Of a DNA stretch of 64,000 nucleotides, positions 23,204-31,948 are shown piece by piece. A program made the translations under genes and the position numbers. The notes below the pieces were generated by a model. That model saw nothing but the letters and a program-made list of their open reading frames with translations, ran no database searches and was not told the DNA's origin. How positions within the stretch are numbered: the first letter of the stretch is position 1; each line of letters begins with the position of its first letter. The stretch covers positions 1 through 64,000 of the forward strand of contig VGBW01000002.1 in the NCBI GenBank assembly GCA_016870365.1, read 5' to 3'. The DNA is from Actinomycetota bacterium (GTDB lineage: Bacteria; Actinomycetota; Actinomycetes; Nanopelagicales; Nanopelagicaceae).

Positions 23204-24490
23204 ATGCGTAAAGGTTCATTTCGTCTTGTTGCAGCTGCAGTAGCTATTGCCCTTGGGGTAAGCGCGTGTGGTTCATCATCAGATGACGCAGCAAAGACAG
23301 ACACAGAGTTTGAAATCTTTACCTGGTGGGCATCTGGTGGCGAAGCTGCTGGCTTACAGGGAATGATTGACGTTTTCACAGCACAAAATCCAGACACAGA
23401 GTTTATTAACGCTGCTATTGCTGGCGGTGCTGGTGTAAATGCTAAGGCGGTATTAACTAGCCGTCTTGAGGCAGACAATCCACCAGATTCGTTCCAAGCA
23501 CACGCTGGTATGGAACTTGATGGATATGTAAAGACTGGAAAGCTAGAGGATCTAACATCACTGTATGAATCAGAGGGATGGGACAAGGTATTCCCATCTG
23601 ATCTGATTAAGACACTTACAGTAGATGGCAAGATCTACTCAGTTCCAGTAAATATTCACCGTGCAAATGTTCTCTGGTGGAATCCTGGTGCTGCTGCCAA
23701 GGCAGGAGTCACCGCTGCACCAAAGACACTTGATGAATTCATGGGTGCACTAGATAAGTTTAAGAAATCTGGTATCGATGGAATTGCATTAGCTGGTAAA
23801 GGTGACTGGGCGATTGCTCACCTACTTGACTGGGTACTGCTTGCCACATTAGGTCCAGATAAGTTTGACGGTTTGTTTAATGGATCAACCTCATGGACAG
23901 GTCCTGAGGTGGCAGAGGCACTTAAGAACTTCCAGAAGATTCTTTCTTATGGAAATAAGGGCGCTGCTAACCTTGACTGGCCAGATGCTGGAAGACTTGT
24001 AACCCAAGGCAAGGCCGGCTTCTTCATCATGGGCGACTGGGCATCAGCACAGTGGCAATCGGATGGTTTGAAGCTAGGAACTGATTACACCTGGGCTCCA
24101 GCTCCTATGAAGGATGGCAACGTTGCTGTTTATCAATGGTTGTCAGATTCATTCACACTTCCAGTTGGTGCGCCACACCGCAACGCTGCAATCGCATGGC
24201 TGAAGGTTTGTGGTTCAAAGGCTGGACAAGATGCATTTAATCCAAAGAAGGGATCAATCTCAGCACGTACTGACTCTGATCTTTCTTTGTATGATGACTA
24301 TCTAAAGGCTGTTGCCCAGCAATGGAAGACCGACCGCTTGGTTGGATCAACTGTCCATGGTGTTACTGGCAACAACGCGCTGATGGCTGCATACAACTCG
24401 GCTGTAGGTAAGTACTTCTCTGGCGGTTTTAAAGATAACGCTGGATTAGCCAAGGATCTACAGGCTGCCTACGATGCAGGTAAGGCCTAA
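23204..24490 (+). CDS. Sugar ABC transporter substrate-binding lipoprotein
   Basis: This is the extracellular receptor of a carbohydrate importer of the CUT1 class. From ATG 23204 (GGAG six bases upstream) it has about 428 residues. The ATG at 23192 abuts AAGGA too closely. The lipoprotein signal ends GVSAC (Cys about 22) and a GSSSDD linker follows. The mature part has FEIFTWWASGGEAAGLQGMID, FQAHAGMELDGYV, WWNPGAAAKAG and a late KAGFFIMGDWASAQW, all usual for sugar-binding proteins. A hairpin after the gene separates it from the permeases, which would allow excess binding protein. Confidence 0.88.
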   Translation: MRKGSFRLVAAAVAIALGVSACGSSSDDAAKTDTEFEIFTWWASGGEAAGLQGMIDVFTAQNPDTEFINAAIAGGAGVNAKAVLTSRLEADNPPDSFQAHAGMELDGYVKTGKLEDLTSLYESEGWDKVFPSDLIKTLTVDGKIYSVPVNIHRANVLWWNPGAAAKAGVTAAPKTLDEFMGALDKFKKSGIDGIALAGKGDWAIAHLLDWVLLATLGPDKFDGLFNGSTSWTGPEVAEALKNFQKILSYGNKGAANLDWPDAGRLVTQGKAGFFIMGDWASAQWQSDGLKLGTDYTWAPAPMKDGNVAVYQWLSDSFTLPVGAPHRNAAIAWLKVCGSKAGQDAFNPKKGSISARTDSDLSLYDDYLKAVAQQWKTDRLVGSTVHGVTGNNALMAAYNSAVGKYFSGGFKDNAGLAKDLQAAYDAGKA

Positions 24491-24504
24491 GAAAGAAGTA
24501 GTTG

Positions 24505-24550
24505 CAAGTTTTGGTGGGTGAATCATTTCGCCCACCAAACTTGTTTTTGT
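24505..24550 (+). terminator. Attenuating terminator between binding protein and permeases
   Basis: CAAGTTTTGGTGGG pairs with CCCACCAAACTTG (13 pairs, one bulged T) around a 10-base loop, followed by TTTTTG. It is strong enough to end most transcripts from the binding-protein promoter. A TTGACC (24559-24564) with TGATTA 17 bases on could restart transcription before the permease gene. Confidence 0.85.
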
Positions 24551-24600
24551 TTCCTAGTTTGACCATGCCTTACCCCACTATTGATTAGGGTGTGTGAAGA

Positions 24601-25515
24601 ATGAAGAGCGCAGTTGCATCTAAACCCAGGCCGTTACGTGCTCGGATTGGAGGATTGCCCTTTTTGATTCCATCGATTTTAGCGATGGCTTTTTTTGTTT
24701 ATGGCTTAATTCTTTGGACTTTAAATATGTCCCTAACGAATAAGAACTCAGTTGGTGTTAAGGAAATTAAATATGTTGGCTTCAAGAATTATTCTGACTT
24801 ACTAAGTGATGTAACATTCACCCACGCATTCACTAATTTGGTGAAGTTTACTGTGGTCTTTATTCTCGGTGCATTGATTTCCGGATTAATCATGGCATTA
24901 CTACTGGAGAAGGGAATAAAGGGTGAGGGATTTTTCCGCTCCTTTTATCTATATCCAATGGCGATCTCATTTATCGCCATGGGAACGGTATTTAACTGGT
25001 TACTCAACTCCACCACTGGCGAGGATGCAGGTGGTATTAATTTGCTTTTACAAAAGGTGGGCTTAGGATTCTTACAAAACCCTTGGTACGCCTCGCAATC
25101 AGGTGCGATGTACGCCATCGCTATCCCTGCTGTTTGGCAGGTGGCAGGTTATGTAATGGCATTATTTTTAGCGGGCTTTCGTGGTATTTCCGATGATATG
25201 CGCCAGGCTGCTCGAGTAGATGGGGCTTCGGAGTGGCAAATCTATCGCTTAGTTTTATTTCCCCATCTAACCCCCACGTTTTTGACAGTGGTAATTATTT
25301 TGGGACATATGTCCATGAAGGTCTTTGACCTAATTGTTGGTATTAATGGTAAGGGATTTGTCACCCAAACGCTGGCAGTTTACATGTGGCAAGCTACTTT
25401 TGATAATTTTGATTACGCCAAAGGCACAGCCATCGCCTTAGTGCTATTGATCATGGTGGCGGTTCTAGTCTTGCCATACCTGCGCTATGTGAACAAGCAT
25501 GAGGAGTTTAGATGA
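24601..25515 (+). CDS. Sugar ABC transporter permease, MalF type
   Basis: The 304-residue membrane subunit has six spans, the first being LIPSILAMAFFVYGLILW (about 21-38). The coupling loop is DDMRQAARVDGASEWQIYRLVLFP (about 200-223, the EAA motif). It forms a channel with the next gene product, whose ATG overlaps its stop. No ATPase gene is present in the locus, so a shared MsmX-type ATPase encoded elsewhere must power it, which is usual for CUT1 importers. Confidence 0.88.
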   Translation: MKSAVASKPRPLRARIGGLPFLIPSILAMAFFVYGLILWTLNMSLTNKNSVGVKEIKYVGFKNYSDLLSDVTFTHAFTNLVKFTVVFILGALISGLIMALLLEKGIKGEGFFRSFYLYPMAISFIAMGTVFNWLLNSTTGEDAGGINLLLQKVGLGFLQNPWYASQSGAMYAIAIPAVWQVAGYVMALFLAGFRGISDDMRQAARVDGASEWQIYRLVLFPHLTPTFLTVVIILGHMSMKVFDLIVGINGKGFVTQTLAVYMWQATFDNFDYAKGTAIALVLLIMVAVLVLPYLRYVNKHEEFR

Positions 25516-26438
25516 GCCATACCGCAGAGCTAATCATTGCGAAACGGGTAGTTCAGAGATCCAAACGCAAATTGACTGGCAAAGATCAGTTTTGGCTGGT
25601 TTTTAAGTATGTTTCATTAATCTTTATTTGGTTCTTAGTAATTATGCCAATCTACGTGTTGGTAGTGAACTCCCTAAAGGGCGTAAAGGGTGTTTATCTA
25701 ACTACAGCTTTTCAACTACCAACTTCATTAGATTTTAGCGCGTGGAAGTTAGCATGGAGTGGGGATACAAAGACATTTCCTGGACTAAGTGCGGGCATGG
25801 GTGTCGCCATGCTTCGCACCTTAGTAATTGTGATTCAATCCTCGATCATTTCAGCAATAGTCGGATCAATAAATGGTTATGTATTTGCAAAGTGGAAGTT
25901 CAAGGGTAGTAATCTAATATTTACACTTTTCTTATTTGGCATGTTTATTCCATATCAAGCGGTGATGATTCCGCTAGTTCGGGTGGCCACTATCTCCGGG
26001 TTAAATAAGAGTATTTATGTATTGGTACTGGCCCATGTTATCTATGGCATACCTATCTGTACATTGATCTTTAGAAATTACTATGAAGCGATTCCTAATG
26101 AGTTAATTGAGGCAGGTCGAGTAGATAAAGCTTCGATGGTAAGAATTTACCGTTCGATTATCTTGCCGCTGTCTATTCCAGCTTTTGTGGTGGTGCTAAT
26201 CTGGCAATTCACCTCAGCCTGGAATGACTTCTTATTTGCGATCTTTTTGACTGGCGGTAATCCCAAGTTAGCAGTTGCTACCACCCAATTAAACTTTTTG
26301 ACTGGCTCCACTAATCAGGTCTATTACGGGTTAAACATGACGTCTGCGTTACTTGTATCCTTGCCTACCTTGATTGTATATATTTTCCTTGGACGATATT
26401 TCTTGCGTGGCTTGCTCTCTGGCTCCCTAAAGGGGTAG
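25512..26438 (+). CDS. Sugar ABC transporter permease, MalG type
   Basis: The 308-residue partner permease has a first span near 30-53, FGMFIPYQAVMIPLVRV near 155, the coupling loop NELIEAGRVDKASMVRIYRSIILPLS (about 199-224) and the typical end FLRGLLSGSLKG. The four-base overlap with the MalF-type gene implies coupled translation. The same C-terminal pattern appears in the unrelated permease remnant at 31.94 kb. Confidence 0.88.
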   Translation: MSHTAELIIAKRVVQRSKRKLTGKDQFWLVFKYVSLIFIWFLVIMPIYVLVVNSLKGVKGVYLTTAFQLPTSLDFSAWKLAWSGDTKTFPGLSAGMGVAMLRTLVIVIQSSIISAIVGSINGYVFAKWKFKGSNLIFTLFLFGMFIPYQAVMIPLVRVATISGLNKSIYVLVLAHVIYGIPICTLIFRNYYEAIPNELIEAGRVDKASMVRIYRSIILPLSIPAFVVVLIWQFTSAWNDFLFAIFLTGGNPKLAVATTQLNFLTGSTNQVYYGLNMTSALLVSLPTLIVYIFLGRYFLRGLLSGSLKG

Positions 26439-26440
26439 GT

Positions 26441-27334
26441 ATGTCAGTTGCAATCGAAGTATTTGACTCCCGGCGCAATCAGTTAGGTGAAGGTCCAACA
26501 GCAACTGGCCCAGGAAACAATATTGTGCAGTGGTGTGACATTTATGGCCAATTTGTCAGATCAAGAAATCTAATCACAGGTGAAATAGGTGAGTATCAAA
26601 CTGATGAGGCGGTTGGGTTTCAGATACCGCGAAGTAAGGGCGGAGAGATCTTGGGAACTGCCAACGGACCAGTACTACGGGATATTGATGGGCAAATAAC
26701 CAAGCTTTCCAGTAGGCAAGATGCTGATGGCCATCCAGATAAACATAAATTACGATGGAATGATGCAAAAGTTTCTCCAGATGGATATCTATTTCTAGGT
26801 TCTATGGCTTATGAAAATCAAAGTAATGAAGGTGCGTTTTATCGATTAAGCAAAGATGGCACAAAACTTAAGCGCTTGTTTGGTGATGTTGGTATCTCGA
26901 ACGGTATGGATTGGAGCAATGACCTAACCAGGATGTATTACATCGATACCCTAACTTTGAAGGTAGAGGTGTTTGATTACCATTATGGCGAGATTTCAAA
27001 CAGAAGGACGTTAGTTCAAATTGAAGAGGGGATGGGCTTTCCCGATGGCATGTGCGCTGATGCAGATGACAATATCTGGGTGGCCTTTTGGATGGGATCA
27101 GCTGTGAGGTGTTTTGATGGCAATACAGGTAAACAGTTAGCCGAGATTAAGTTACCCGTTCAAAAGGTGACATCCTGTTGCTTTGCTGGTGAAAAACTAG
27201 ATAAATTGATTATTACTTCAGCTGTTGGAAATCATGGGGAATCGATGGATTTAGATGAGTACCCCAAAGCAGGGTTTATTTTTATTGCAAACCCTGGAGT
27301 AAGTGGCAAAAAAACAACAACATTTGGAGCTTAG
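26441..27334 (+). CDS. SMP-30/gluconolactonase-family lactonase
   Basis: The 297-residue six-bladed propeller hydrolyses a sugar lactone to the open acid. Family metal ligands are visible: Glu in LGEGPTATG (about 16), Asn in HKLRWNDAKVSPDG (about 107), Asn in GISNGMDWSND (about 153) and Asp in MGFPDGMCADADDNIWVAFW (about 204), plus CCFAGEKLDKLIIT near 250. It follows the permeases by two bases. With the aldose dehydrogenase at 16.1 kb it would complete the first two steps of oxidative sugar breakdown. Confidence 0.85.
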   Translation: MSVAIEVFDSRRNQLGEGPTATGPGNNIVQWCDIYGQFVRSRNLITGEIGEYQTDEAVGFQIPRSKGGEILGTANGPVLRDIDGQITKLSSRQDADGHPDKHKLRWNDAKVSPDGYLFLGSMAYENQSNEGAFYRLSKDGTKLKRLFGDVGISNGMDWSNDLTRMYYIDTLTLKVEVFDYHYGEISNRRTLVQIEEGMGFPDGMCADADDNIWVAFWMGSAVRCFDGNTGKQLAEIKLPVQKVTSCCFAGEKLDKLIITSAVGNHGESMDLDEYPKAGFIFIANPGVSGKKTTTFGA

Positions 27335-28288
27335 TTGAGCTTCGATCTTTTCACATTTGGTGAAGTTCTATCAGTATTCATTACTGCAGATACTGAATCT
27401 GTAATGAGCGCCAAAAGTTATGAGAGAGTTACAGCCGGCGCTGAAGCTAATGTGGCGGTTGCGATTTCAAGGCTGGGTTTAAAAGCTCAATATTTCTCTA
27501 GATTCGGCACTGACCAATTAGGTTCGGTGATGATCAACGATATTAAATCTGAGGGTGTGGATGTCTCAGCCGTTAAACGAGTCTCTTCATTTTCAGCTGC
27601 AATGGTAAGAAATCCAGGAAAATCTGCCCCGGTTGAAATAAGTTACCTAAGGAAAGGATCTGCTGCATCAACTATTGAGCCAACTGATATTCCTGAGACT
27701 TTCATTTCATCATCCAGATGGCTTCATACCACCGGCATAACCTGTGCTATCTCAAAGACTGGTGCAGATACAGTCAAATTTGCCTTAGGAAGAGCAAGAG
27801 AAAGAAGGGTTAAATCTAGTTTTGATCTAAATATTCGTCGAAAACTCTGGAGTGAGAGCGAGGCAAAAGCAGTCTTAGAGCCGTTAGCTACTGATATTGA
27901 GTTACTAATTGGTGGCGAAGATGAGTATCAAGTGGTATTTGGACTTACCGATGCTAAGAAAGTACTTGCTGAGGCAAATAATCGAGGTTGCAAAATTGCG
28001 GTAATGACCAAAGGTAGCCAGGTTTTAAGGTACTCAATTGATGGCGAGTTTGACCAGTTCACACCACCAAAGGTTGTTTCGGTAGATCCCGTTGGATCAG
28101 GAGATGCCTTTACTGGTGGCACCATCGCCGGTTTACTAAGTGGGATGAATCCATTTCAAGCACTTACTCAGGGGAGTATCTGTGGTGCATCAGTTGCAAG
28201 TATGTTTGGGGATTGGACTGGCATACCAAAAGGAAAATTTGGTGTGGTTGATTCTGATGTCTTAAATAGGCTAGGGAGTTTAAAGTGA
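27335..28288 (+). CDS. PfkB-family sugar kinase, 2-keto-3-deoxygluconate kinase-like
   Basis: The 317-residue ribokinase-fold protein has AGAEANVAVAISRLGLKAQYFSRFG near the start and the PfkB signature with catalytic Asp in VDPVGSGDAFTGG (about 250-262). ILLIGGEDEY-like sequence near 190 and the early FGEVLSVF fit KDG kinases. It begins at TTG 27335 with GGAG six bases upstream, directly after the lactonase TAG. The next gene is a KDPG-type aldolase, so the pair phosphorylates and then splits a 2-keto-3-deoxy acid. Confidence 0.83.
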   Translation: MSFDLFTFGEVLSVFITADTESVMSAKSYERVTAGAEANVAVAISRLGLKAQYFSRFGTDQLGSVMINDIKSEGVDVSAVKRVSSFSAAMVRNPGKSAPVEISYLRKGSAASTIEPTDIPETFISSSRWLHTTGITCAISKTGADTVKFALGRARERRVKSSFDLNIRRKLWSESEAKAVLEPLATDIELLIGGEDEYQVVFGLTDAKKVLAEANNRGCKIAVMTKGSQVLRYSIDGEFDQFTPPKVVSVDPVGSGDAFTGGTIAGLLSGMNPFQALTQGSICGASVASMFGDWTGIPKGKFGVVDSDVLNRLGSLK

Positions 28289-28923
28289 AGACACTAGATA
28301 CATTGCTGCAAGAGAAAATGATGACCTTAGTTAGAGCAAACTCACAAAGTGAAGGACAAGCTCTAGCTGATGCTTTGGTTGAATCTGGAGTCAAGGTGAT
28401 AGAGATTACTTTGACTACTCCTGGAGCCTTAGAAATCATTGCTAACTTATTGCAAAACAAGGGATTACTCGTTGGAGCTGGCACTGTTAGAACTGTTAAG
28501 GATGTAAAGAAAGCTGAAGATGTAGGTGCAAAGTTTATTGTTTCACCAGATACCAATGAGGATGTAATAACTGCTACTAAGAAATTGAGACTCGTCTCAA
28601 TGCCAGGAGTGTGTACACCTACCGAGGTGGCTATTGCCGAAGAGAATGGCGCAGATATTTTGAAACTATTTCCGGCATCAACAATGGGACCTGGACATCT
28701 AAAGATGCTCCGTGAGCCATTTCCAAACAATCGCTGGTGCCCAACAGCAGGCATCACATTAGAGTCGGTTCCTAAGTGGTTTGAAGCCGGTGCGGATCTA
28801 ATTGGTTTAGGCGGTCCTGTAACAAAGGGTGGGGTCACTAAAGTTAACGAAAATGTAGAAGCTTTCCGTAATGCAATCAATGAGGCTAGTAAGGTAGTTT
28901 ATCGACATGAAGTTAGCCAATAA
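28285..28923 (+). CDS. KDPG/KDPGal aldolase
   Basis: The 212-residue class I aldolase cleaves 2-keto-3-deoxy-6-phospho-gluconate or -galactonate to pyruvate and glyceraldehyde-3-phosphate. Catalytic Glu lies in VIEITLTTPGA (about 39), GAGTVR near 63, and the Schiff-base Lys in ILKLFPAS (about 130). PTAGI and IGLGGPV give the phosphate site. It overlaps the kinase gene by four bases and the following SDR by 17. Confidence 0.87.
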   Translation: MKTLDTLLQEKMMTLVRANSQSEGQALADALVESGVKVIEITLTTPGALEIIANLLQNKGLLVGAGTVRTVKDVKKAEDVGAKFIVSPDTNEDVITATKKLRLVSMPGVCTPTEVAIAEENGADILKLFPASTMGPGHLKMLREPFPNNRWCPTAGITLESVPKWFEAGADLIGLGGPVTKGGVTKVNENVEAFRNAINEASKVVYRHEVSQ

Positions 28924-29665
28924 GCACATCTTTGTAACTGGCGGCGCCAAAGGTATTGGTGAAGCAATAGTTAGAGATGCTGCTGCTGAATCTGCTTCAG
29001 TGACTTTTATTGATATCGATGAGTACGCTGGAAATAGATTGGCCTCAGAACTAAGTGCTGATGGGAAAAGCGTAGCCTTCTTTAGTGCTGATGTGGCTAG
29101 TTTTGATCAGTTGAAAACTGCTTTTGAATCAGGTGTCAATAGATTTGGTGAGGTTACTGGCGTAGTTAATAATGCTGGCGTTAACTCCCATGCTGACCCA
29201 GTCAAGATGACGGACAAGGAGTGGGATGATTTTTTTGCAATTGATATGAAACCAGTTTGGTTAACGGCCAAATTGGCACTTCCTGCAATGCGAAAAGCAA
29301 AAGCAGGTTCAATAGTTAATATCTGTTCAATTCATGGTCGACTAACTTATCCAGGTTTTTTCCCATATGGTGCGGCTAAATCTGCCGTCCTTGGATTAAC
29401 TAGAAATTTGGCATTAGATGAGGGTAGGCATCAAATCAGAGTCAATGCAGTTTCACCTGGATATATATTGACTGAATTAACAAAAACTTGGCTAAGTGGC
29501 GAATCTGGTCGGCTTGAGCGAGCCAATTCAATCCAACCATTAGGAAGAATGGGAGAACCATTTGAGGTGGCTAAAGTAGTTACATTTTTACTCTCCGATA
29601 AATCAACCTATGTTAGTGGATCTGATTGGGCAGTTGATGGGGGATTAGGGGCAAGATCTGCATGA
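28907..29665 (+). CDS. SDR, first of a tandem pair
   Basis: The 252-residue dehydrogenase has FVTGGAKGIGEAI (about 9-21), VDI-type FIDIDEY after strand two (Asp, NAD-preferring), NNAGVN (about 85), Ser in ICSIHGR (about 140), YGAAKS (about 152-157) and VSGSDWAVDGG at the end. It closely resembles the next gene, including the FFPY and RNLALDEG segments. It overlaps the aldolase gene by 17 bases. Its substrate is presumably a sugar, sugar acid or lactone of the same pathway. Confidence 0.82.
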   Translation: MKLANKHIFVTGGAKGIGEAIVRDAAAESASVTFIDIDEYAGNRLASELSADGKSVAFFSADVASFDQLKTAFESGVNRFGEVTGVVNNAGVNSHADPVKMTDKEWDDFFAIDMKPVWLTAKLALPAMRKAKAGSIVNICSIHGRLTYPGFFPYGAAKSAVLGLTRNLALDEGRHQIRVNAVSPGYILTELTKTWLSGESGRLERANSIQPLGRMGEPFEVAKVVTFLLSDKSTYVSGSDWAVDGGLGARSA

Positions 29666-30420
29666 TATTGAAAGGTGAGCATTTATTTGTTACAGGTGGA
29701 GCTGCCGGCATTGGTGAAGCTTTGGTTTTAGGTGGAGTCAAGGAAGGAGCAAAGGTTTCATTTGTCGACATAGATGATGTTAGAGCAAATACTCTGGTTG
29801 AAAATTTAACTAAAGAAGGTCATCAGGTTCAATTTGCCCATGCCGATGTCTCTAAATTTGAAACCTTTAAAAATGGTTTTGATAAATTGGTATCAAGCTA
29901 TGGCCCAGTAACAGTAGCGGTCTCAAATGCCGGCAGAAATTCATATGCAGATGCGGTGGAGTACGCTGAGGAGGAGTGGAGTGATTTTTTTGCACTCGAT
30001 CTAAAATCTAGTTGGTACTTAGCCAAGTTGTGCTTGCCTGAAATGAGGAGGGCTGAATATGGCGCTATAGTGAATATTTCATCGATTCATGGCCGAATGT
30101 CTAGACCAAATTTCTTTCCATACTCAGCGGCCAAAGGTGGCATTATTGGCTTATCCAGAAATCTAGCCTTAGATGAGGGAAAGTATGGGATAAGAGTTAA
30201 TTCAGTCTCCCCAGGTACAACTGCTACACCCTTATTAAAGAGCTATATGGAGAAGTTCCCAGATGAAAAGACTCACTCACTTGCTGTGGCACCGAATGCC
30301 AGGTTTGGATCACCGGAAGAAATTGCAAATGTAGTCTTGTTTGCTCTCTCTAAAGATGCCTCATTCATTACTGGCGCAGATTTAATGGTTGATGGCGCAC
30401 TTCACGCCAGATATGCCTAA
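29662..30420 (+). CDS. SDR, second of a tandem pair
   Basis: The 252-residue paralogue of the preceding gene has FVTGGAAGIGEAL (about 9-21), FVDIDD, VSNAGRNSYAD (about 84), NISSIHGR (about 138), YSAAKGG (about 151-157) and ITGADLMVDGA. Same length and many shared segments indicate a local duplication followed by divergence, perhaps one enzyme for each of two steps or epimers. It overlaps its twin by four bases. Its stop overlaps the convergent FMN dehydrogenase stop. Confidence 0.82.
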   Translation: MILKGEHLFVTGGAAGIGEALVLGGVKEGAKVSFVDIDDVRANTLVENLTKEGHQVQFAHADVSKFETFKNGFDKLVSSYGPVTVAVSNAGRNSYADAVEYAEEEWSDFFALDLKSSWYLAKLCLPEMRRAEYGAIVNISSIHGRMSRPNFFPYSAAKGGIIGLSRNLALDEGKYGIRVNSVSPGTTATPLLKSYMEKFPDEKTHSLAVAPNARFGSPEEIANVVLFALSKDASFITGADLMVDGALHARYA

Positions 30421-31637
30421 GCTCTTATATTTACAAAATCTGGCAATAATTCAGTCAGATTTTTAACTCCCATTAGCTTCATCGCTGTCTCCATTTCAAA
30501 TCTAAAAATCTCAACCACTTTTTCAACTCCAGGTTTTCCAGCCGCCATAGCACCATAAAGATAGGCACGACCTATCAAGACCGCATCAGCCCCAAGAGCA
30601 ATTGCCGCTAAGACATCAGCCCCACTCATGATTGCGCCATCTATATAGATTTGAGGGCCATCGCCTTTTGCTCCAATTACCTCTCTTACATTTGGCAATA
30701 ACTCAAGTGGTACGACAGAGCGGTCTAATTGCCGGCCGCCATGATTAGAAAGTACAATCGCATCCACGCCGATTTTGGCTAGCTCTTTTGCATCTGCAAC
30801 TCTCTGAACTCCCTTGATTATTAACTTTCCCTGCCAGACTGATCGAAGCCATTTAACATCCTCAAAAGTAACTGCGGGATCAAATACTTTTGCAGCGATT
30901 TCAGAGAGTGGTTTATCAAAATTTCTAAAGGTTGCAAACTCAAGTGGAGCGGTAGTTAGCAAATTAAACCACCACTTAGGTTTAAGGACCATGTCGAGAA
31001 AAGTCTTCAATCTAATTCTTGGCGGCACGGTTAAGCCATTGCGCATATCCCGCCACTTAATACCACCTATCGCAGTATCAACTGTCAGCATTAATCCTTC
31101 AAAACCAGCAGATCTAGCCTCTTCAATGAATCTTAGGCTCTGATCTCTATCCCGCCACAAATAAAGCTGAAACCAACGGCGCACATTTGGAACCTGCTGA
31201 CCAATCTCGGTAGAAGAGGTTGTACCCATGGTGGACAGGCTGTAAATCAGATTGTGTGCTTCACAAACTTTTGCCACCATAACTTCGCCTTGATAATGCA
31301 TCATTCTGGTGTAGCCAGTGGGTGCAAAAATTATTGGTAGTGCCGAGGGAGTGCTCAAAACATGTGTTGAAAGGTCAATCATTGAAACATCTCTTAAAAC
31401 CCTGGGCTTGAATTCAACTCTTGAATAAATTTCCTGGCTTCTTGCATAAGAAAGTTCATCATTGGCACCACCATCGACATAATCAAAAATAGCTTTTGGT
31501 ACACGTTTTTTGGCTAGTAATCTCATTTCAGATAGATTTACCACAGACTTCAACTTGCGATCTTGAGCAGAAAATGTTGGCAAACTCCAACCAAGAAGTG
31601 GTCTTATATTTTTCCATCTTGGAAGTTGGCGCTTCAT
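30417..31637 (-). CDS. FMN-dependent 2-hydroxyacid dehydrogenase (LldD-like)
   Basis: The 406-residue barrel oxidises an L-2-hydroxyacid with FMN. It has FDYVDGGANDELSYAR (about 50-65), FAPTGYTRMMH (about 104), YSLSTMGTTS (about 131), QLYLWRDR, LTVDTA, IIKGV (Lys), and the catalytic His-Arg box LSNHGGRQLD (about 298-307), then IYIDGAIMSGADVLAAIALGADAVLIGR. Lactate is the most common substrate, and lactate is a product of L-fucose and L-rhamnose oxidation. It is convergent with the sugar operon at the right end of the locus. Confidence 0.87.
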   Translation of the reverse strand: MKRQLPRWKNIRPLLGWSLPTFSAQDRKLKSVVNLSEMRLLAKKRVPKAIFDYVDGGANDELSYARSQEIYSRVEFKPRVLRDVSMIDLSTHVLSTPSALPIIFAPTGYTRMMHYQGEVMVAKVCEAHNLIYSLSTMGTTSSTEIGQQVPNVRRWFQLYLWRDRDQSLRFIEEARSAGFEGLMLTVDTAIGGIKWRDMRNGLTVPPRIRLKTFLDMVLKPKWWFNLLTTAPLEFATFRNFDKPLSEIAAKVFDPAVTFEDVKWLRSVWQGKLIIKGVQRVADAKELAKIGVDAIVLSNHGGRQLDRSVVPLELLPNVREVIGAKGDGPQIYIDGAIMSGADVLAAIALGADAVLIGRAYLYGAMAAGKPGVEKVVEIFRFEMETAMKLMGVKNLTELLPDFVNIRA

Positions 31638-31639
31638 CT

Positions 31640-31948
31640 TTAACCCTTTAGCCTATAAGCCCGTTTTGCGGTATCTGACCAAGAATATTCTTGCTCTGAT
31701 GGCGAAGAATCTTTCGTGCATTGTTCCATAAGCTCAATGGTATCTGCATAAGTTGTCTTTATGGAGCCATGCAGATCACGCACAAACTCCTTTGCTTTCA
31801 AGGCGCCACGTAACACCTCGACAAAATAGCCTTTACCAGAGAGAAAAATCGAATTGGCAGAATCAGTGCAACTTTCATAAACGAATCTCAGGCTAACAAG
31901 TGTTCTACCGGCGCCTGGCACACCTGAAACAAAAGGAGGCCTATCACT
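31640..31948 (-). pseudogene. DUF2075-type P-loop ATPase fragment
   Basis: The frame reads VSGVPGAGRTLVSLRFVYE, then SNSIFLSG-like SANSIFLSGKGYFVEVLRGALKAK, then FVRDLHGSIKTTYAD, matching the start of DUF2075 ATPases (Walker A, the FLSGNGPLV strand, the VRDxHGF helix). The Walker Lys is replaced by Arg (GAGRT). Upstream sequence is cut by a stop at 31949, and the DEAQRAW box expected downstream is reduced to DTAKRAY near the end. About 100 residues of a family several times longer remain. DUF2075 proteins often travel with mobile or defence DNA. Confidence 0.6.
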
